Shown: in pieces, positions 22,685 to 32,150 of the stretch | How the letters are laid out: every line of letters begins with the position of its first letter | Position numbering within the stretch: the first letter of the stretch is position 1 | From: Fibrobacter intestinalis | GTDB taxonomy: Bacteria > Fibrobacterota > Fibrobacteria > Fibrobacterales > Fibrobacteraceae | Direction of reading: 5' to 3' | Length of the DNA stretch: 35,871 nucleotides | Assembly (NCBI RefSeq): GCF_900167415.1 | Contig: NZ_FUWU01000034.1 | Coordinates: forward strand, 1-35,871 | Program-made: the position numbers and the translations under genes | Notes under the pieces: generated by a model | The model's database searches: none | Told to the model about the DNA's origin: nothing | What the model saw: only the letters and a program-made list of their open reading frames with translations

Positions 22685-22854
22685 AAAAACCTTCAAAAAA
22701 GAATGGATTGAATCTTCTGTGCTTAATCTATGAAAATTTATTCAAAAGTTCGCAAATTTTTACAGAAAAAGAATAGTGTTCCGCTTTAAAATTGGCTTTT
22801 GTAAAGAAAATTCGAAATTTATGCTAAATTTCTTCTCGCATTTGGGGTAAACGA

Positions 22855-23724
22855 ATGAAGAAATTTTTTTGCATTGTTTTTCTTTTGACCGGGATTCAGG
22901 CTTTTTCCGCTTGTGCGCTTGCCGAAGGTTCCGTGCAATTCCTTTCAACGAACGAACTTTCCGTGGCGTCGGCTCCGGATGTTCGCGGGGCCGGGTCATT
23001 TTTAAAGCGCGATTCGTTGATGTTTCGTCTTCGTGGAGGCTTTTCAAAAGGCGAGACCGGAAGCATGGGGCACAGGAAAGTCGAAAACAAGGCGGCTCCG
23101 ACGGTTTGTGGAGATGTTGGAAAATGCTCGGCTTCGCAAAGGATGCAAATTCTGGAAGAAGCGAAAAATGTGGATGTCTCTTACCGCGTAGAGCGCGATC
23201 TTTTTTATGGGATGTTCGATTTGACAAAAAAGTTCCGCACGTTTTTCTTAAATGCGGCGGTCGGCTATGATGCAGGGCTGTTTCACTCCTTTGAACTGGG
23301 AGTGAACTATGAACATTTTGAAGCGGGAACTTTTGTTTTTATGCGTTTTGCAGGAATCGAAAGCCGATACGGAATCAAGCGGTATTCGTGTTATTGCGAT
23401 GGCGGTTCAAATTGCCACTTTTCGGAAGACGTATCCTTGGATGAGGTCGATGACATTTCGCTTCAGCTCGGGTTCGGAGTCTCTGCTGCGGTTTACTTAG
23501 GGCGTTATTCTCTCGGCTATTCGCTGAGTTTTTACGAATTTTCGCATCCGGAATACAACGATGTCCGCACGAAGTTGGATTTGCCCTGGGTCGCGACGTC
23601 GCGTCTCGGGCTTGGAGTCTTGGTGGCGAGGCATCTTGAGTTGCGCACTGGCGTTGTGAATGTCGCTGCCGGTTTTGATGAAAGTTTGTGGGCCGGTTTT
23701 GCTGAACTCGGGCTTCGCATTTGA
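22855..23724 (+). CDS. Exported outer-membrane-like protein
   Basis: This 289-residue protein has a signal peptide (MKKFFCIVFLLTGIQAFSA). The body is composed of amphipathic beta strands (SLMFRLRGGFSKG, FFLNAAVGYDAGLFHSFELGVNYEHF, LGFGVSAAVYLGRYSLGYSLSFYEF, LWAGFAELGLRI), as in a small outer-membrane beta-barrel. A Cys-containing loop (YSCYCDGGSNCHF) and an earlier CGDVGKCSAS may form disulfides exposed outside. A GGGG-rich ribosome binding site precedes the ATG, and a TAAATT box (22825-22830) is a probable -10. It stands alone between glgC and pckG. No specific family recognised. Confidence 0.7.
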   Translation: MKKFFCIVFLLTGIQAFSACALAEGSVQFLSTNELSVASAPDVRGAGSFLKRDSLMFRLRGGFSKGETGSMGHRKVENKAAPTVCGDVGKCSASQRMQILEEAKNVDVSYRVERDLFYGMFDLTKKFRTFFLNAAVGYDAGLFHSFELGVNYEHFEAGTFVFMRFAGIESRYGIKRYSCYCDGGSNCHFSEDVSLDEVDDISLQLGFGVSAAVYLGRYSLGYSLSFYEFSHPEYNDVRTKLDLPWVATSRLGLGVLVARHLELRTGVVNVAAGFDESLWAGFAELGLRI

Positions 23725-23876
23725 ACTTTTGAAGAAATTTTGGGCTTTTTATCTTTTTTTGAGGGGCAAAAACGTTTTTGAATCCAAAAAGATAGGCTTT
23801 TGCACTTCAAATTTTTGCTATTTTCTAGCCGTTCGAACTTTTTCGAAACTTAACGTAAACAAATAGGAGTTACTCT

Positions 23877-25739
23877 ATGAGTCTCACTCTCAATGACATC
23901 AAGCACGCCAAGATCAAAGCGTGGGTTGAAGAATGCATTAAAATGTGCGAACCGGACGACGTTGTTGTTGTCGATGGTTCCAAGGAAGAATACGACCGCC
24001 TGATGCAGAAGTGCGTCGATGCCGGTCTTGCTACCAAGCTCGCCAAGAAGGAAAACTGCTTCCTGTTCCGTTCTCTCCCGTCCGACGTGGCCCGTGTGGA
24101 ATCCCGCACGTTCATCTCTTCCGTGAAGGAAGACGATGCCGGTCCGACCAACCACTGGATTGACCCGGTTGAACTCAAGAAGACCATGTCCGACCTTTAC
24201 AAGGGTTGTATGCACGGTCGTACCATGTATGTGATTCCTTTCTGCATGGGTCCCCTTGGCTCTCCGATTTCCAAGAACGGTATCGAATTGACCGATTCCG
24301 AATACGTGGTGCTCAATATGGACATCATGACCCGCGCCGGCAAGAAGGTGCTGGACATTTTCAATGCCGACCAGAATGCGGAATTCGTTCCCTGCCTCCA
24401 CTCTGTGGGTAAGCCCCTCAACAACGGCGAAACCGATGGCGGTATTTGGCCCTGCGCCGACGTGGAACACAAGTATATTTCCCAGTTCCCGGAAGAACGC
24501 CTCATTTGGTCCTATGGTTCGGGCTACGGCGGAAACGCCCTCCTCGGCAAGAAGTGCTTTGCTCTCCGTATTGCCACCGTTCTCGCTCGCGACGAAGGCT
24601 GGCTGGCTGAACACATGCTCATCCTTAAGCTCACCAATCCGAAGGGCGAAGTCAAGTATGTGACGGGTGCATTCCCCTCTGCTTGCGGTAAGACCAACCT
24701 CGCCATGCTCATCCCGACTATCCCGGGTTGGAAGGTCGAAACCATCGGTGACGACATCGCTTGGATGAAGTTTGGCAAGGACGGACGTCTTTATGCCATT
24801 AACCCGGAAGCCGGCTTCTTCGGCGTTGCTCCGGGCACCTCTGCGGAATCCAACAAGAACGCTCTTATTTCTGCAGAAAAGAACACCATTTACACCAACT
24901 GCGCCCTCACTGAAGACGGCGACGTGTGGTGGGAAGGCATCGGCTACCCGGCTAAGGGCAAGCTGGTTGACTGGAAGGGCAATACTCGTGACGCTCTCCC
25001 GAAGGACAAGGCTCCCAAGGGCGAAGAAATGGCTCACCCCAATGCCCGCTTTACCGCTCCGGCTTATCAGTGCCCCTGCATTGCCAAGGAATGGGAAGAT
25101 CCTGCTGGCGTTCCTATTTCTGCCATCCTCTTCGGCGGTCGTCGTCCGTCCACCATTCCTCTGGTTCACCAGTCGCTCAGCTGGAACCACGGCGTGTTCC
25201 TGGGCTCCATCGTGGGGTCCGAAATCACCGCTGCTTCCACCATCGACGCTTCTCAGGTGGGTAAGATCCGTCGCGACCCGTTCGCTATTCTCCCGTTCTG
25301 CGGATACAACATGGGCGACTACTTCAAGCACTGGATTGAAGTGGGCAAGAAGTCCTCTGAAGACAAACTCCCGAAGATTTTCTACGTGAACTGGTTCCGC
25401 AAGGATGCCAACAACGAAAAGCTTCCGGGCGGCTTCATGTGGCCGGGTTACGGTGACAACTCTCGCGTTCTCGCCTGGATTTTCGACCGTTGCAATGGCG
25501 TGGACAATGCCGTTGAAACTCCTATCGGTTATATGCCGAAGGAAGGAGCCATCAATACCGATGGTCTCGCCGACTACTACAAGGAAACCTTGCCGGAAAT
25601 CACCAAGGTGGATGTGGAAGGCTGGAAGAAGGAACTTGCCGACGTGAAGGAAAATCACTATCCGAAGTTTGGTAAGCACCTTCCGAAGGAACTGTCCGAC
25701 ATCATCGACATGATTCAGGATCGTCTGAACAAGGCATAA
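23877..25739 (+). CDS. pckG: Phosphoenolpyruvate carboxykinase (GTP)
   Basis: This 620-residue cytosolic enzyme interconverts oxaloacetate plus GTP with PEP plus CO2. In succinate-forming anaerobes it runs in the carboxylating direction, making oxaloacetate from PEP. The GTP-type signature [14 protein letters not shown] (kinase-1a P-loop, about residues 264-277) is present with [10 protein letters not shown] (kinase-2). The C-terminal [18 protein letters not shown] (about 507-524) and [11 protein letters not shown] also fit. Full length for the family. AGGAG lies 8 nt before the ATG. Codon choice is strongly biased (AAG, AAC, GAA, CTC, GGT) and GC is higher than in neighbours, as expected for a very highly expressed gene. 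It is followed by a strong terminator. Confidence 0.98.
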   Translation: MSLTLNDIKHAKIKAWVEECIKMCEPDDVVVVDGSKEEYDRLMQKCVDAGLATKLAKKENCFLFRSLPSDVARVESRTFISSVKEDDAGPTNHWIDPVELKKTMSDLYKGCMHGRTMYVIPFCMGPLGSPISKNGIELTDSEYVVLNMDIMTRAGKKVLDIFNADQNAEFVPCLHSVGKPLNNGETDGGIWPCADVEHKYISQFPEERLIWSYGSGYGGNALLGKKCFALRIATVLARDEGWLAEHMLILKLTNPKGEVKYVTGAFPSACGKTNLAMLIPTIPGWKVETIGDDIAWMKFGKDGRLYAINPEAGFFGVAPGTSAESNKNALISAEKNTIYTNCALTEDGDVWWEGIGYPAKGKLVDWKGNTRDALPKDKAPKGEEMAHPNARFTAPAYQCPCIAKEWEDPAGVPISAILFGGRRPSTIPLVHQSLSWNHGVFLGSIVGSEITAASTIDASQVGKIRRDPFAILPFCGYNMGDYFKHWIEVGKKSSEDKLPKIFYVNWFRKDANNEKLPGGFMWPGYGDNSRVLAWIFDRCNGVDNAVETPIGYMPKEGAINTDGLADYYKETLPEITKVDVEGWKKELADVKENHYPKFGKHLPKELSDIIDMIQDRLNKA

Positions 25740-25785
25740 TTAGGCGAGTGTCGCAGCGCGACGCATTCCTAACGGAAATCCTTTA

Positions 25786-25822
25786 AAATCCCTGCTGCCG
25801 TTTTGGTGGCGGGGATTTTTTA
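25786..25822 (+). terminator. Terminator of pckG
   Basis: AAATCCCTGCTGCC pairs with GGTGGCGGGGATTT (a few G-T pairs) around a GTTTT loop and is followed by TTTTT, 47 nt beyond the pckG stop codon. Confidence 0.8.
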
Positions 25823-25977
25823 TGCACATGATTTTATCAAAAATTTTGCGTTGAAAAAATGGCGTCTATTTTAATCTGAAAATTCTTGACGGTATTCGCA
25901 CGGTTAATTAAATTGTCCGTCGAAAGCAATGCGTTGCCTTTGTGAGGTGAAAAACGCCTGTTGCTTTTATAGGAAAA

Positions 25978-27159
25978 ATGATGAGTGGAAAGGCTAAGTA
26001 CACTTTCCTCATGCTCCTTTTAGGGATGCTTTCGGCCTTTGGGCCTTTTGTTACAGATCTTTATCTTCCGGCTCTCCCGAATTTGGCGGATTATTTTAAA
26101 GCGACTCCTTCGGCGTCTCAGTTGAGTTTGACGATGAGTATGCTGGGATTGAGCGTTGGGCAGCTGTTTGTAGGGCCTTTAAGCGACAAATATGGACGGA
26201 AACGCTTGCTTTTATTTTGTCTGGCCTTATTTGTTGTGGGAACGCTGGCCTGTATAATTTCTCCGAATATCGCCTTGTTTAACCTTTGCCGTTTGCTGCA
26301 AGGACTTGCTGCTTCTGGGGGAATCGTTATCGCGCGTTCTGTTGCTGCGGATTCTTATCGGGGAGCAGTTCTTACAAAATTTTTGGCGATGGTGAGCGCG
26401 GTAAACGGGGTTGCTCCGATTGCGGCTCCTGTGCTCGGTGGTCTTTTGCTGCATTATATGAGTTGGAAGGGAACTTTTGCGGTACTTTTGCTTTACGGAG
26501 TTGTATTGCTGCTGATGTCGGGAAAATTTCAGGAATCCCTTTCCGTGCGACGTCGGAGCCAAAAATCGGTTTTTGCCAATTTCGGGCTTTATGCGATGGT
26601 TTTCAAAAATGGTGAATTTGTACGCTATTTTGCGATTTGTTCGGCTTCGATGATTGTGCTGTTTAGCTATATCGCATCGTCCCCTTTTATTTTCCAAAAA
26701 TTGTATGGACTTTCGCCGATGGGATTTAGCTTGTGCTTCGCCCTTGTTTCTATTTGTACGGCGGTGGGCTGCGCCGTATCGGGGAAAATGAAAGATGGTC
26801 GGTTCGCTATCAAAATTGCGGGTCTCGGAATGTTTCTGTTTTCGATAGCTGTAGCAATCTGTCTTTTGATGCAGGTTCCGCTTCCGTTTTTGCAAGTGTG
26901 CTTTATGGGAATGACTTTTATGTTCGGGTTTATGCAGCCACCGGCAACCGCTTTAGCGATGAATGCGGAACGGAAAAATGCGGGGACCGCTTCGGCGTCT
27001 TTGGGAGCCGCGGGATTTTTGATGGGGGCGGTAACGAGCCCGATTGTCGGATTGGGAGATATTGCCGTGAGCGCTTCGGCAATGCTGGTAGGCGGTGCGC
27101 TTTGTACATGGATTGCGACGTTTTTTCTGCCGACGGATAAAAAACAGAAAAGCGTTTAG
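25978..27159 (+). CDS. Bcr/CflA-type major facilitator exporter
   Basis: This 393-residue inner-membrane drug/H+ antiporter of the major facilitator superfamily has about 12 hydrophobic helices. Family marks: FGPFVTDLYLPALPNL in helix 1, motif A GPLSDKYGRKR between helices 2 and 3, and the motif C region SAVNGVAPIAAPVLGG. These are the hallmarks of the Bcr/CflA (bicyclomycin, chloramphenicol) subgroup; the actual substrate is unknown. AGGAAAA lies just before two adjacent ATG codons (25978 and 25981). Its end overlaps the convergent trmB by 4 nt. Confidence 0.92.
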   Translation: MMSGKAKYTFLMLLLGMLSAFGPFVTDLYLPALPNLADYFKATPSASQLSLTMSMLGLSVGQLFVGPLSDKYGRKRLLLFCLALFVVGTLACIISPNIALFNLCRLLQGLAASGGIVIARSVAADSYRGAVLTKFLAMVSAVNGVAPIAAPVLGGLLLHYMSWKGTFAVLLLYGVVLLLMSGKFQESLSVRRRSQKSVFANFGLYAMVFKNGEFVRYFAICSASMIVLFSYIASSPFIFQKLYGLSPMGFSLCFALVSICTAVGCAVSGKMKDGRFAIKIAGLGMFLFSIAVAICLLMQVPLPFLQVCFMGMTFMFGFMQPPATALAMNAERKNAGTASASLGAAGFLMGAVTSPIVGLGDIAVSASAMLVGGALCTWIATFFLPTDKKQKSV

Positions 27160-27854
27160 TGCCCGATAATTCTATCAAACGTCACACGCCAAAGGGTGTG
27201 GCCGCTTTCTATGAATTTTTTTTCAAAGGCGGAAATGGGTGCATTTGGAAGAAAATTTTCTTCGTGGATGTGCGCTTGCCATTTCTTTTGTTTGCAGGTA
27301 GTTTCTAAAGCAAAGCGAAATTCGTCGGCGTAAATTTTCCAATTCGTGCGCAGTTCCGTATGCGGGGAAATTTGAATCAGCGTTGGGAATATCGGATGGG
27401 CGTGAAAACGGTAACGGAGTTCGGATTGTTTCGGCCACGGATTGGGATAAAACAAGGCGTGAAATTGGACGTTCCATTTGGCGTTCAGGACGAGCCGCCA
27501 AAAATCCAGGAGTTCCGCGCGAACGTAAAAAACATTGTCTGGAATGGAAATGCCATTTTCGGAGCGGTTGTGTGCTTTTGCCAATCGGATTTCGGATTTG
27601 TCAATGCCGAGTACGGGATTTTCTGGAAATTGCTTTGCCAAAGCGATGGTTGAAAGTCCTGTGCCGCAGCCGGAATCGAGTACGACGGGAGTTTTAAATG
27701 CCGAAATAAAGAGAGCTGCTTTGTGAAAAGCGTCTATTGTATGTTCGGCGATCGGTCGGCGATATTCGTTTTGCAGATAACGCAAAACGAGTTCTTTTAA
27801 ATCGCGATGGATTTCCGTCTGGTTGCTCTTGACTTCTTTTGTGTTGCCGGTCAT
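27156..27854 (-). CDS. trmB: tRNA (guanine-N7-)-methyltransferase
   Basis: This 232-residue SAM-dependent enzyme makes m7G46 in the tRNA variable loop. The class I methyltransferase signature VLDSGCGTGLSTIALA binds SAM, VLGIDKSEIRL is the following acidic strand, and the TrmB-specific block is FYPNPWPK...RYRFHAHPIFP followed by LRTNWKIYADEF. The segment RRPIAEHTIDAFH near the N-terminus is slightly divergent, but length and order fit. The start codon overlaps the stop codon of the upstream radical SAM gene (ATGA), so the two are translationally coupled. The 3' end overlaps the exporter gene convergently. Confidence 0.93.
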   Translation of the reverse strand: MTGNTKEVKSNQTEIHRDLKELVLRYLQNEYRRPIAEHTIDAFHKAALFISAFKTPVVLDSGCGTGLSTIALAKQFPENPVLGIDKSEIRLAKAHNRSENGISIPDNVFYVRAELLDFWRLVLNAKWNVQFHALFYPNPWPKQSELRYRFHAHPIFPTLIQISPHTELRTNWKIYADEFRFALETTCKQKKWQAHIHEENFLPNAPISAFEKKFIESGHTLWRVTFDRIIGH

Positions 27855-28714
27855 TTGGAAAACCTTTTAGCGAAAGCGCATCGACGACAAAACGGCTCTA
27901 TTAATTTGTGCTGAATAAATCCGTTTTTCATCTGCGAGGCCTTTGGGGACTGGAAAATGTCATTAAAAGAATTTTCTGGAATTTTTCCGAGAACGATATG
28001 ACCTTTATAATCCAGGCAGCAGGGGACAACTCGACCGTCAGAAAGAATCGCACATTGATCCAGAATGCCGTGGCAGGTTCCTTTTTCGCTGTCTTCGGCT
28101 TTTCCGTCTGGCCATTCAAAGCGGGAATCCCGGTGAAGATAGATGCGGCCTGTGATGGGCGTACTTTTATGTCGTACGGAAAAATCGGAAAGGTTCAGAT
28201 TTGTCCCAAAATAGGATTGCAGCTTTTGCAAAACCATGTGATTCCACTCGTTGGATTCGGCGTCGGCCTGATCATTCCAAAGGCGAAAATTGACGTAAAT
28301 TTCAGGATGAATGTGTGTTAATTTATCTGCGAACAAAATGGTTTGTTGTAAAATTTTTTCTCGATAATTTTCGGAAAGATAGGCGTAGGCGTGCGTGGAA
28401 AAATTGATTTGACGAATGGGGGAATTTTGCAAAAGCGTTTGCTCGTTTTGAACAATAAGGGAACCATTGGTCGTCAGATTCACAGGAAATCGAAAGTCTT
28501 GTGCGATTTGCAGAAAACGGGCAAATTTGGGATGCAACAAGGGTTCACCTAAAACATGAAAGAAAATTTCCTGCACATTTCCCTGCAAATTTTGTAATAC
28601 ATTTGTAAACAACTCTTCGGACATTTCCACGCGAGGATCTGTGATTTGGGTGCTAGGACAAAATGGACATTGGAAATTGCATCGCTCGGTAATTTCAATA
28701 TAGGCATATTTCAT
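27851..28714 (-). CDS. Radical SAM/SPASM-domain protein
   Basis: This is a 287-residue cytosolic iron-sulfur enzyme. The radical SAM cluster motif is Cys12-x3-Cys16-x2-Cys19 (ERCNFQCPFCP). GEPLLHP follows as the usual second motif. A SPASM-like auxiliary-cluster region is at the C-terminus: CHGILDQCAILSDGRVVPCC, then CRRCAFAK. Members act in peptide modification, cofactor or RNA modification; this one's substrate is not evident. No precursor peptide is seen next to it. Coupling to trmB by a 4-nt overlap hints at RNA modification. No Shine-Dalgarno is visible before the ATG. It lies downstream of the MATE gene with a 16-nt gap. Confidence 0.88.
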   Translation of the reverse strand: MKYAYIEITERCNFQCPFCPSTQITDPRVEMSEELFTNVLQNLQGNVQEIFFHVLGEPLLHPKFARFLQIAQDFRFPVNLTTNGSLIVQNEQTLLQNSPIRQINFSTHAYAYLSENYREKILQQTILFADKLTHIHPEIYVNFRLWNDQADAESNEWNHMVLQKLQSYFGTNLNLSDFSVRHKSTPITGRIYLHRDSRFEWPDGKAEDSEKGTCHGILDQCAILSDGRVVPCCLDYKGHIVLGKIPENSFNDIFQSPKASQMKNGFIQHKLIEPFCRRCAFAKRFSK

Positions 28715-28730
28715 AGATAAAGCGAAAATT

Positions 28731-30110
28731 TTATTTTTTATCGTTCAACTTTTTCAAATCGATTTTAAGCAAGATGGCGGCAAGAATCGCGGAAATTGTA
28801 TCGGAAATGGGAGCCGCGACAAAAACGCCGCGAAGTCCGAGGAAAAGCGGTATAATCAGCAAAAACGGAATGAGGATGATCAGCTGTCGGCACATATTCA
28901 AAATCATCGCTTTGCCCGGTTGTCCGGTTCCCTGAAAATAGTTGCCGCATATCATTCCGCAAGCGATCATCGGCATGGCAAAGAGGAAAGTCCGCAGTGC
29001 AATGCTGGACAATTCGTTAAGCTGCGCATTATTGGCGGAAAAGAATCCCACAAGCCATTCCGCTTGGAATTGCACGAGAATCCAGCATAAAATCATCCAG
29101 GCTATTCCGATGGAGAGCATGACTTTTAGCGTTTTCTTTACTCGATGGAAGAGCTTTGCTCCAAAATTGTACCCGATAAGGGGCTGCCCGCCTTGAACAA
29201 AACCAATCACGGGCATGACCATCAGCATGGCGATACTGTTTGCAATGCCGAATGCGGAAACGGCAAGGTCGCCTCCATAAGAAGAATTATTTCCGTAATG
29301 GACAAGGCTTTTATTCAGAATGACGTTCATCAGGCTATTGCTGATTTGCATGATGCTGGGAGGAAGTCCCATAATGTAAATGCGCCGCACATAAGGGAAG
29401 CGAAGTTTCATAAGGCGCGGGGAAATTTTTATCGGTGTGGATTTTTTAAAGAAGAAGGCCATGACGAAAATCGTCGTGATAGCTTGCGAAAGTACGGTCG
29501 CCCACGCCGCTCCTTCAATTCCCCAGTGAAATTGAAAAATGAAAAGCCAGTCGAAAAATGTATTGAGACCTGCTCCCAGCATATTGCGGAACATGGCGGT
29601 TTTGGGGTGTCCCAAGGAGCGGATAAAGTGGTTCATACCCGGCGTAACCGTTTGAAAAACGGCTCCGAACAGGATGATGCGCATATAAGTTGCAGCGTAT
29701 GGAAGAGTTTCTGCGCTAGCTCCAAAAGCTTTTAAAAGCGGCTCCATAAAAATTTCGCCGAGAATGAGCGAAATTAAAGCCATGATGATTAAAAGAAAGA
29801 ATGAATTGTTTAAAATCAGGGCGGCTTGCGTGTATTTTTTTTGTCCAAGACGAATGGCAAAAAGGGTGTTCCCGCCGACGCCGATAATCATGGAAAGCGC
29901 CATGATGAATAAATTGATAGGAAAACAAAGAGTGATTCCTGCGATTCCCAAGTATCCGACTCCGGCGGCAACAAAGTAGCGATCGACGACATTGTATAGG
30001 GATTCCACAATCATGCTGACGATTGCGGGAACGGAAAACGCAAGAATCAAGCGGGGAATGCTTGCTGTCCCAATGCTGTTCAGTTTTGAAGATCGAAGTT
30101 CTGGAGCCAC
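28731..30110 (-). CDS. MATE-family multidrug/Na+ or H+ antiporter
   Basis: This 459-residue inner-membrane protein has the 12-helix, two-repeat MATE fold, MepA/DinF-like. Visible marks: IPRLILAFSVPAIVSMIVESLYNVVDRYFVA in the first helix pair (key residues P, E, D), a GVGGNTLFAIRLGQ loop, FGAVFQTVTPGMNHFIRSLG and the mirrored GFVQGGQPLIGYNFGA in the second half. Substrate unknown. The start is uncertain: a TTG at 30119 gives nine more bases, but GTG 30110 lies 7 nt after TATCTT and may be the leaderless start. It is 44 nt after the MORN/FISUMP lipoprotein gene. Confidence 0.92.
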   Translation of the reverse strand: MAPELRSSKLNSIGTASIPRLILAFSVPAIVSMIVESLYNVVDRYFVAAGVGYLGIAGITLCFPINLFIMALSMIIGVGGNTLFAIRLGQKKYTQAALILNNSFFLLIIMALISLILGEIFMEPLLKAFGASAETLPYAATYMRIILFGAVFQTVTPGMNHFIRSLGHPKTAMFRNMLGAGLNTFFDWLFIFQFHWGIEGAAWATVLSQAITTIFVMAFFFKKSTPIKISPRLMKLRFPYVRRIYIMGLPPSIMQISNSLMNVILNKSLVHYGNNSSYGGDLAVSAFGIANSIAMLMVMPVIGFVQGGQPLIGYNFGAKLFHRVKKTLKVMLSIGIAWMILCWILVQFQAEWLVGFFSANNAQLNELSSIALRTFLFAMPMIACGMICGNYFQGTGQPGKAMILNMCRQLIILIPFLLIIPLFLGLRGVFVAAPISDTISAILAAILLKIDLKKLNDKK

Positions 30111-30153
30111 GGCGCCCAAGATAGAAAATCTTTTGAAAGAAAAAATTCAGGCA

Positions 30154-31038
30154 CTATTTCACGCAGCGTAAACTGGCTCCAAATTTCGGGTTGAATTTTT
30201 CAAAGCGGATTTCTGACGAGTTCTTTTGAAATACGGCTACGGAGCCTTCTTCCGTCCAGAAAAATGCTTTGTCTCCTGCTTCTTGAAAATTTCGCTTGTT
30301 TTTGGGAACATCCACCGGATTGAAGAGAACGCCGCTGGCGCGAACGGCAAAACTAAATTCGTCCGAGCCGTCTCCGTCGTCGTTCCAGCCAAAGGACGCT
30401 TTCAGTTTTCTTGCCGGATTCTTCCCAACGGTTTCTGCCAGTTTTTTCCAGTCGGCAATTCGGGGAATGCGGAAACTTGTCGGGCAAGCGTTTTTAGCGC
30501 TTTCTAAATTATAAAGCCGTCCCCAAACGTTGCATTGGATGCAAAGAGAGCCTTGAACCGGAGCGTATTTGGCATTTTCTGCAAGCCATACGGCTTCGCC
30601 GATTCGCACCCATTCATAACGTTGTCCGTCTCGTGGATCGTTGTAAACTCCTTGAATTTCGGGTTCTCCGCTGGAATCGTAGGTTTCGGGGAACGCAATT
30701 ACCATTCCCTTTTCGTATAAAGTAACGGACTGGATTTTCCCGTTTTCGTGATAACGGGTCGCTGTTCCTTGAACGGCTCCTTTTTCATAGGGAACGTTTG
30801 CTTTGACTGTTCCGGATTCATAGTATTCCGTCGCTATTCCTTGTTCTTTGCCATCAACAAAAGTTTTTTCGGATTTTTTGGCTCCAGATTCATAAAATTC
30901 GATTTGTTGCCCATTCTTTTTGTCGTTTACATATTGTGTTTGAATGCGAATTTTCCCGCTTGGATAGTTTTCCTGGCGAATGTCGTCGCAGGCGGCGAGT
31001 AGGGCGAACATGAGGGCTACAGTAAAAATTTTAAGCAT
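30154..31038 (-). CDS. Lipoprotein with MORN_2 repeats and a FISUMP-like domain
   Basis: This 294-residue lipoprotein has a lipobox ending AAC (LLAACDD). Residues about 25-115 contain four MORN_2/YwqK-type repeats (YPSGKIRIQTQYVNDKKNGQ, FYESGAKKSEKTFVDGKEQG, YYESGTVKANVPYEKGAVQG, YHENGKIQSVTLYEKG). The rest is a FISUMP domain, the Fibrobacter major paralogous domain, with DGQRYEWVRIGEAVWLAEN, a Cys pair CIQCN, GRLYN, CPTSFRIPRIADW and LRCVK. FISUMP domains sit on the surface and their function is unknown. The ATG at 31038 lies inside the last codons of the CDF exporter gene (8-nt overlap) with GGAG before it, so it is translationally coupled. Confidence 0.9.
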   Translation of the reverse strand: MLKIFTVALMFALLAACDDIRQENYPSGKIRIQTQYVNDKKNGQQIEFYESGAKKSEKTFVDGKEQGIATEYYESGTVKANVPYEKGAVQGTATRYHENGKIQSVTLYEKGMVIAFPETYDSSGEPEIQGVYNDPRDGQRYEWVRIGEAVWLAENAKYAPVQGSLCIQCNVWGRLYNLESAKNACPTSFRIPRIADWKKLAETVGKNPARKLKASFGWNDDGDGSDEFSFAVRASGVLFNPVDVPKNKRNFQEAGDKAFFWTEEGSVAVFQKNSSEIRFEKFNPKFGASLRCVK

Positions 31039-31936
31039 TTCCTTTCTCCGAAACCGGTTCCATGTGAATGTTGATTTGCGTATTTTGTCCGAATTTTTTC
31101 CGCAGGTTCTGTTCGATTTCTGTAGCAACATCGTGAGCTTCGACTAGAGAAATGTCGCGGTCGAGTTTGATGTGGACGTCGATGGCGCAAGAGTTTCCGA
31201 TCTTACGGGTTTGCAGATTGTGAAAGAAACGGACTTTGTCTGTATGACGAATGATGTCGGCGATTTCTTTTTCAACGGAAGGGGGAAGCGACGCTTCTAA
31301 AAGTTCCTGGATGCTTGGAAATCCGATTTGGAAGGCGACTCGGGCAATAAAGAAGCTGACAACGACGGCGGCAATCGGATCGAGAACGGCAAATTTTCCG
31401 CCCAGGAGAAATGCTCCGCCGACTCCTATCAGAGTGCCAATACTGGAAAGCGCATCGGAACGGTGATGCCATGCGTTTGCTATCACTGCAGAACATTCGA
31501 TGGATTTTCCGACATGAACTGTATAGTGATAAAGTATTTCTTTGGCGGCGATGGAAACGACTGCAGCAATTAGTGCGATTGGAGCGGGCACTTCGGGAAT
31601 TTCCTCTTGGAATGCCGCGTAAATTTTTTGAATGCCGTTTACGAAAATGCCGACTGCAACGGCTGCGAGGGCGACGCTGATGAGAACAGATGCCAGCGTT
31701 TCAAATTTTCCATGGCCATAAGGGTGGTTTTCATCTCTCTCGTGGCTGGAAATGCGAATAAAGATGATGACGATAAGATCGGTTACAAAATCGGAAAGCG
31801 AGTGGATGCCGTCAGCAATCATGGCGGCGGAGTTCCCTAAAAATCCGGCGATAAGTTTTCCGATGGTCAGAAAGATATTGACGAAAAATCCAATCCAGGT
31901 GGCGCGCTGAGCGGCTTTTGAACGATCGACAGACAT
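31031..31936 (-). CDS. Cation diffusion facilitator metal exporter
   Basis: This 301-residue inner-membrane divalent-metal/H+ antiporter has a TM2 site (ADGIHSLSDF, His45 and Asp49) and a TM5 site (NAWHHRSDALSS) with the H-x3-D pattern. Its cytosolic C-terminal ferredoxin-like domain includes IDVHIKLDRDISL and INIHMEP. The metal could be Zn, Fe or Mn; the sequence alone does not decide. There is no ribosome binding site, but a TAAATT box ends 6 nt before the ATG, suggesting a leaderless mRNA. It is the first gene of a string leading to the MORN/FISUMP lipoprotein and the MATE exporter. Confidence 0.93.
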   Translation of the reverse strand: MSVDRSKAAQRATWIGFFVNIFLTIGKLIAGFLGNSAAMIADGIHSLSDFVTDLIVIIFIRISSHERDENHPYGHGKFETLASVLISVALAAVAVGIFVNGIQKIYAAFQEEIPEVPAPIALIAAVVSIAAKEILYHYTVHVGKSIECSAVIANAWHHRSDALSSIGTLIGVGGAFLLGGKFAVLDPIAAVVVSFFIARVAFQIGFPSIQELLEASLPPSVEKEIADIIRHTDKVRFFHNLQTRKIGNSCAIDVHIKLDRDISLVEAHDVATEIEQNLRKKFGQNTQINIHMEPVSEKGNA

Positions 31937-32150
31937 ACGAAAAATTTAACAAAAGCAGCAAAGGGGAAAGTTTGCTCAATGAATTTATTGGGGCGCATTT
32001 TGCAGGATAAGTTTTGACCCTCTAAAATTTTGGAGGAAGAAAGGGGAATCGTTTCCGCTCGCTTTTTAGAATCGCTCTACTGGCGAAAATTTTGAATGAT
32101 TGGCAAGAGCGTTTTGAAACGATTGCCGTATGAATTTCTATTTTACGGGT

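Noticed and set aside
22685-22696. Upstream TTG start for glgC
   Set aside because: The ATG at 22684 has GAAGG at proper distance; the TTG would overlap that site.
23850-25679. 609-codon open frame antisense to pckG
   Set aside because: Pure shadow of the highly codon-biased pckG gene; no ribosome binding site and no protein-family features.
30154-31038. Calling the MORN_2 protein a YwqK-type antitoxin
   Set aside because: It has a lipoprotein signal and a FISUMP domain and no adjacent toxin; MORN_2 repeats alone do not make an antitoxin.
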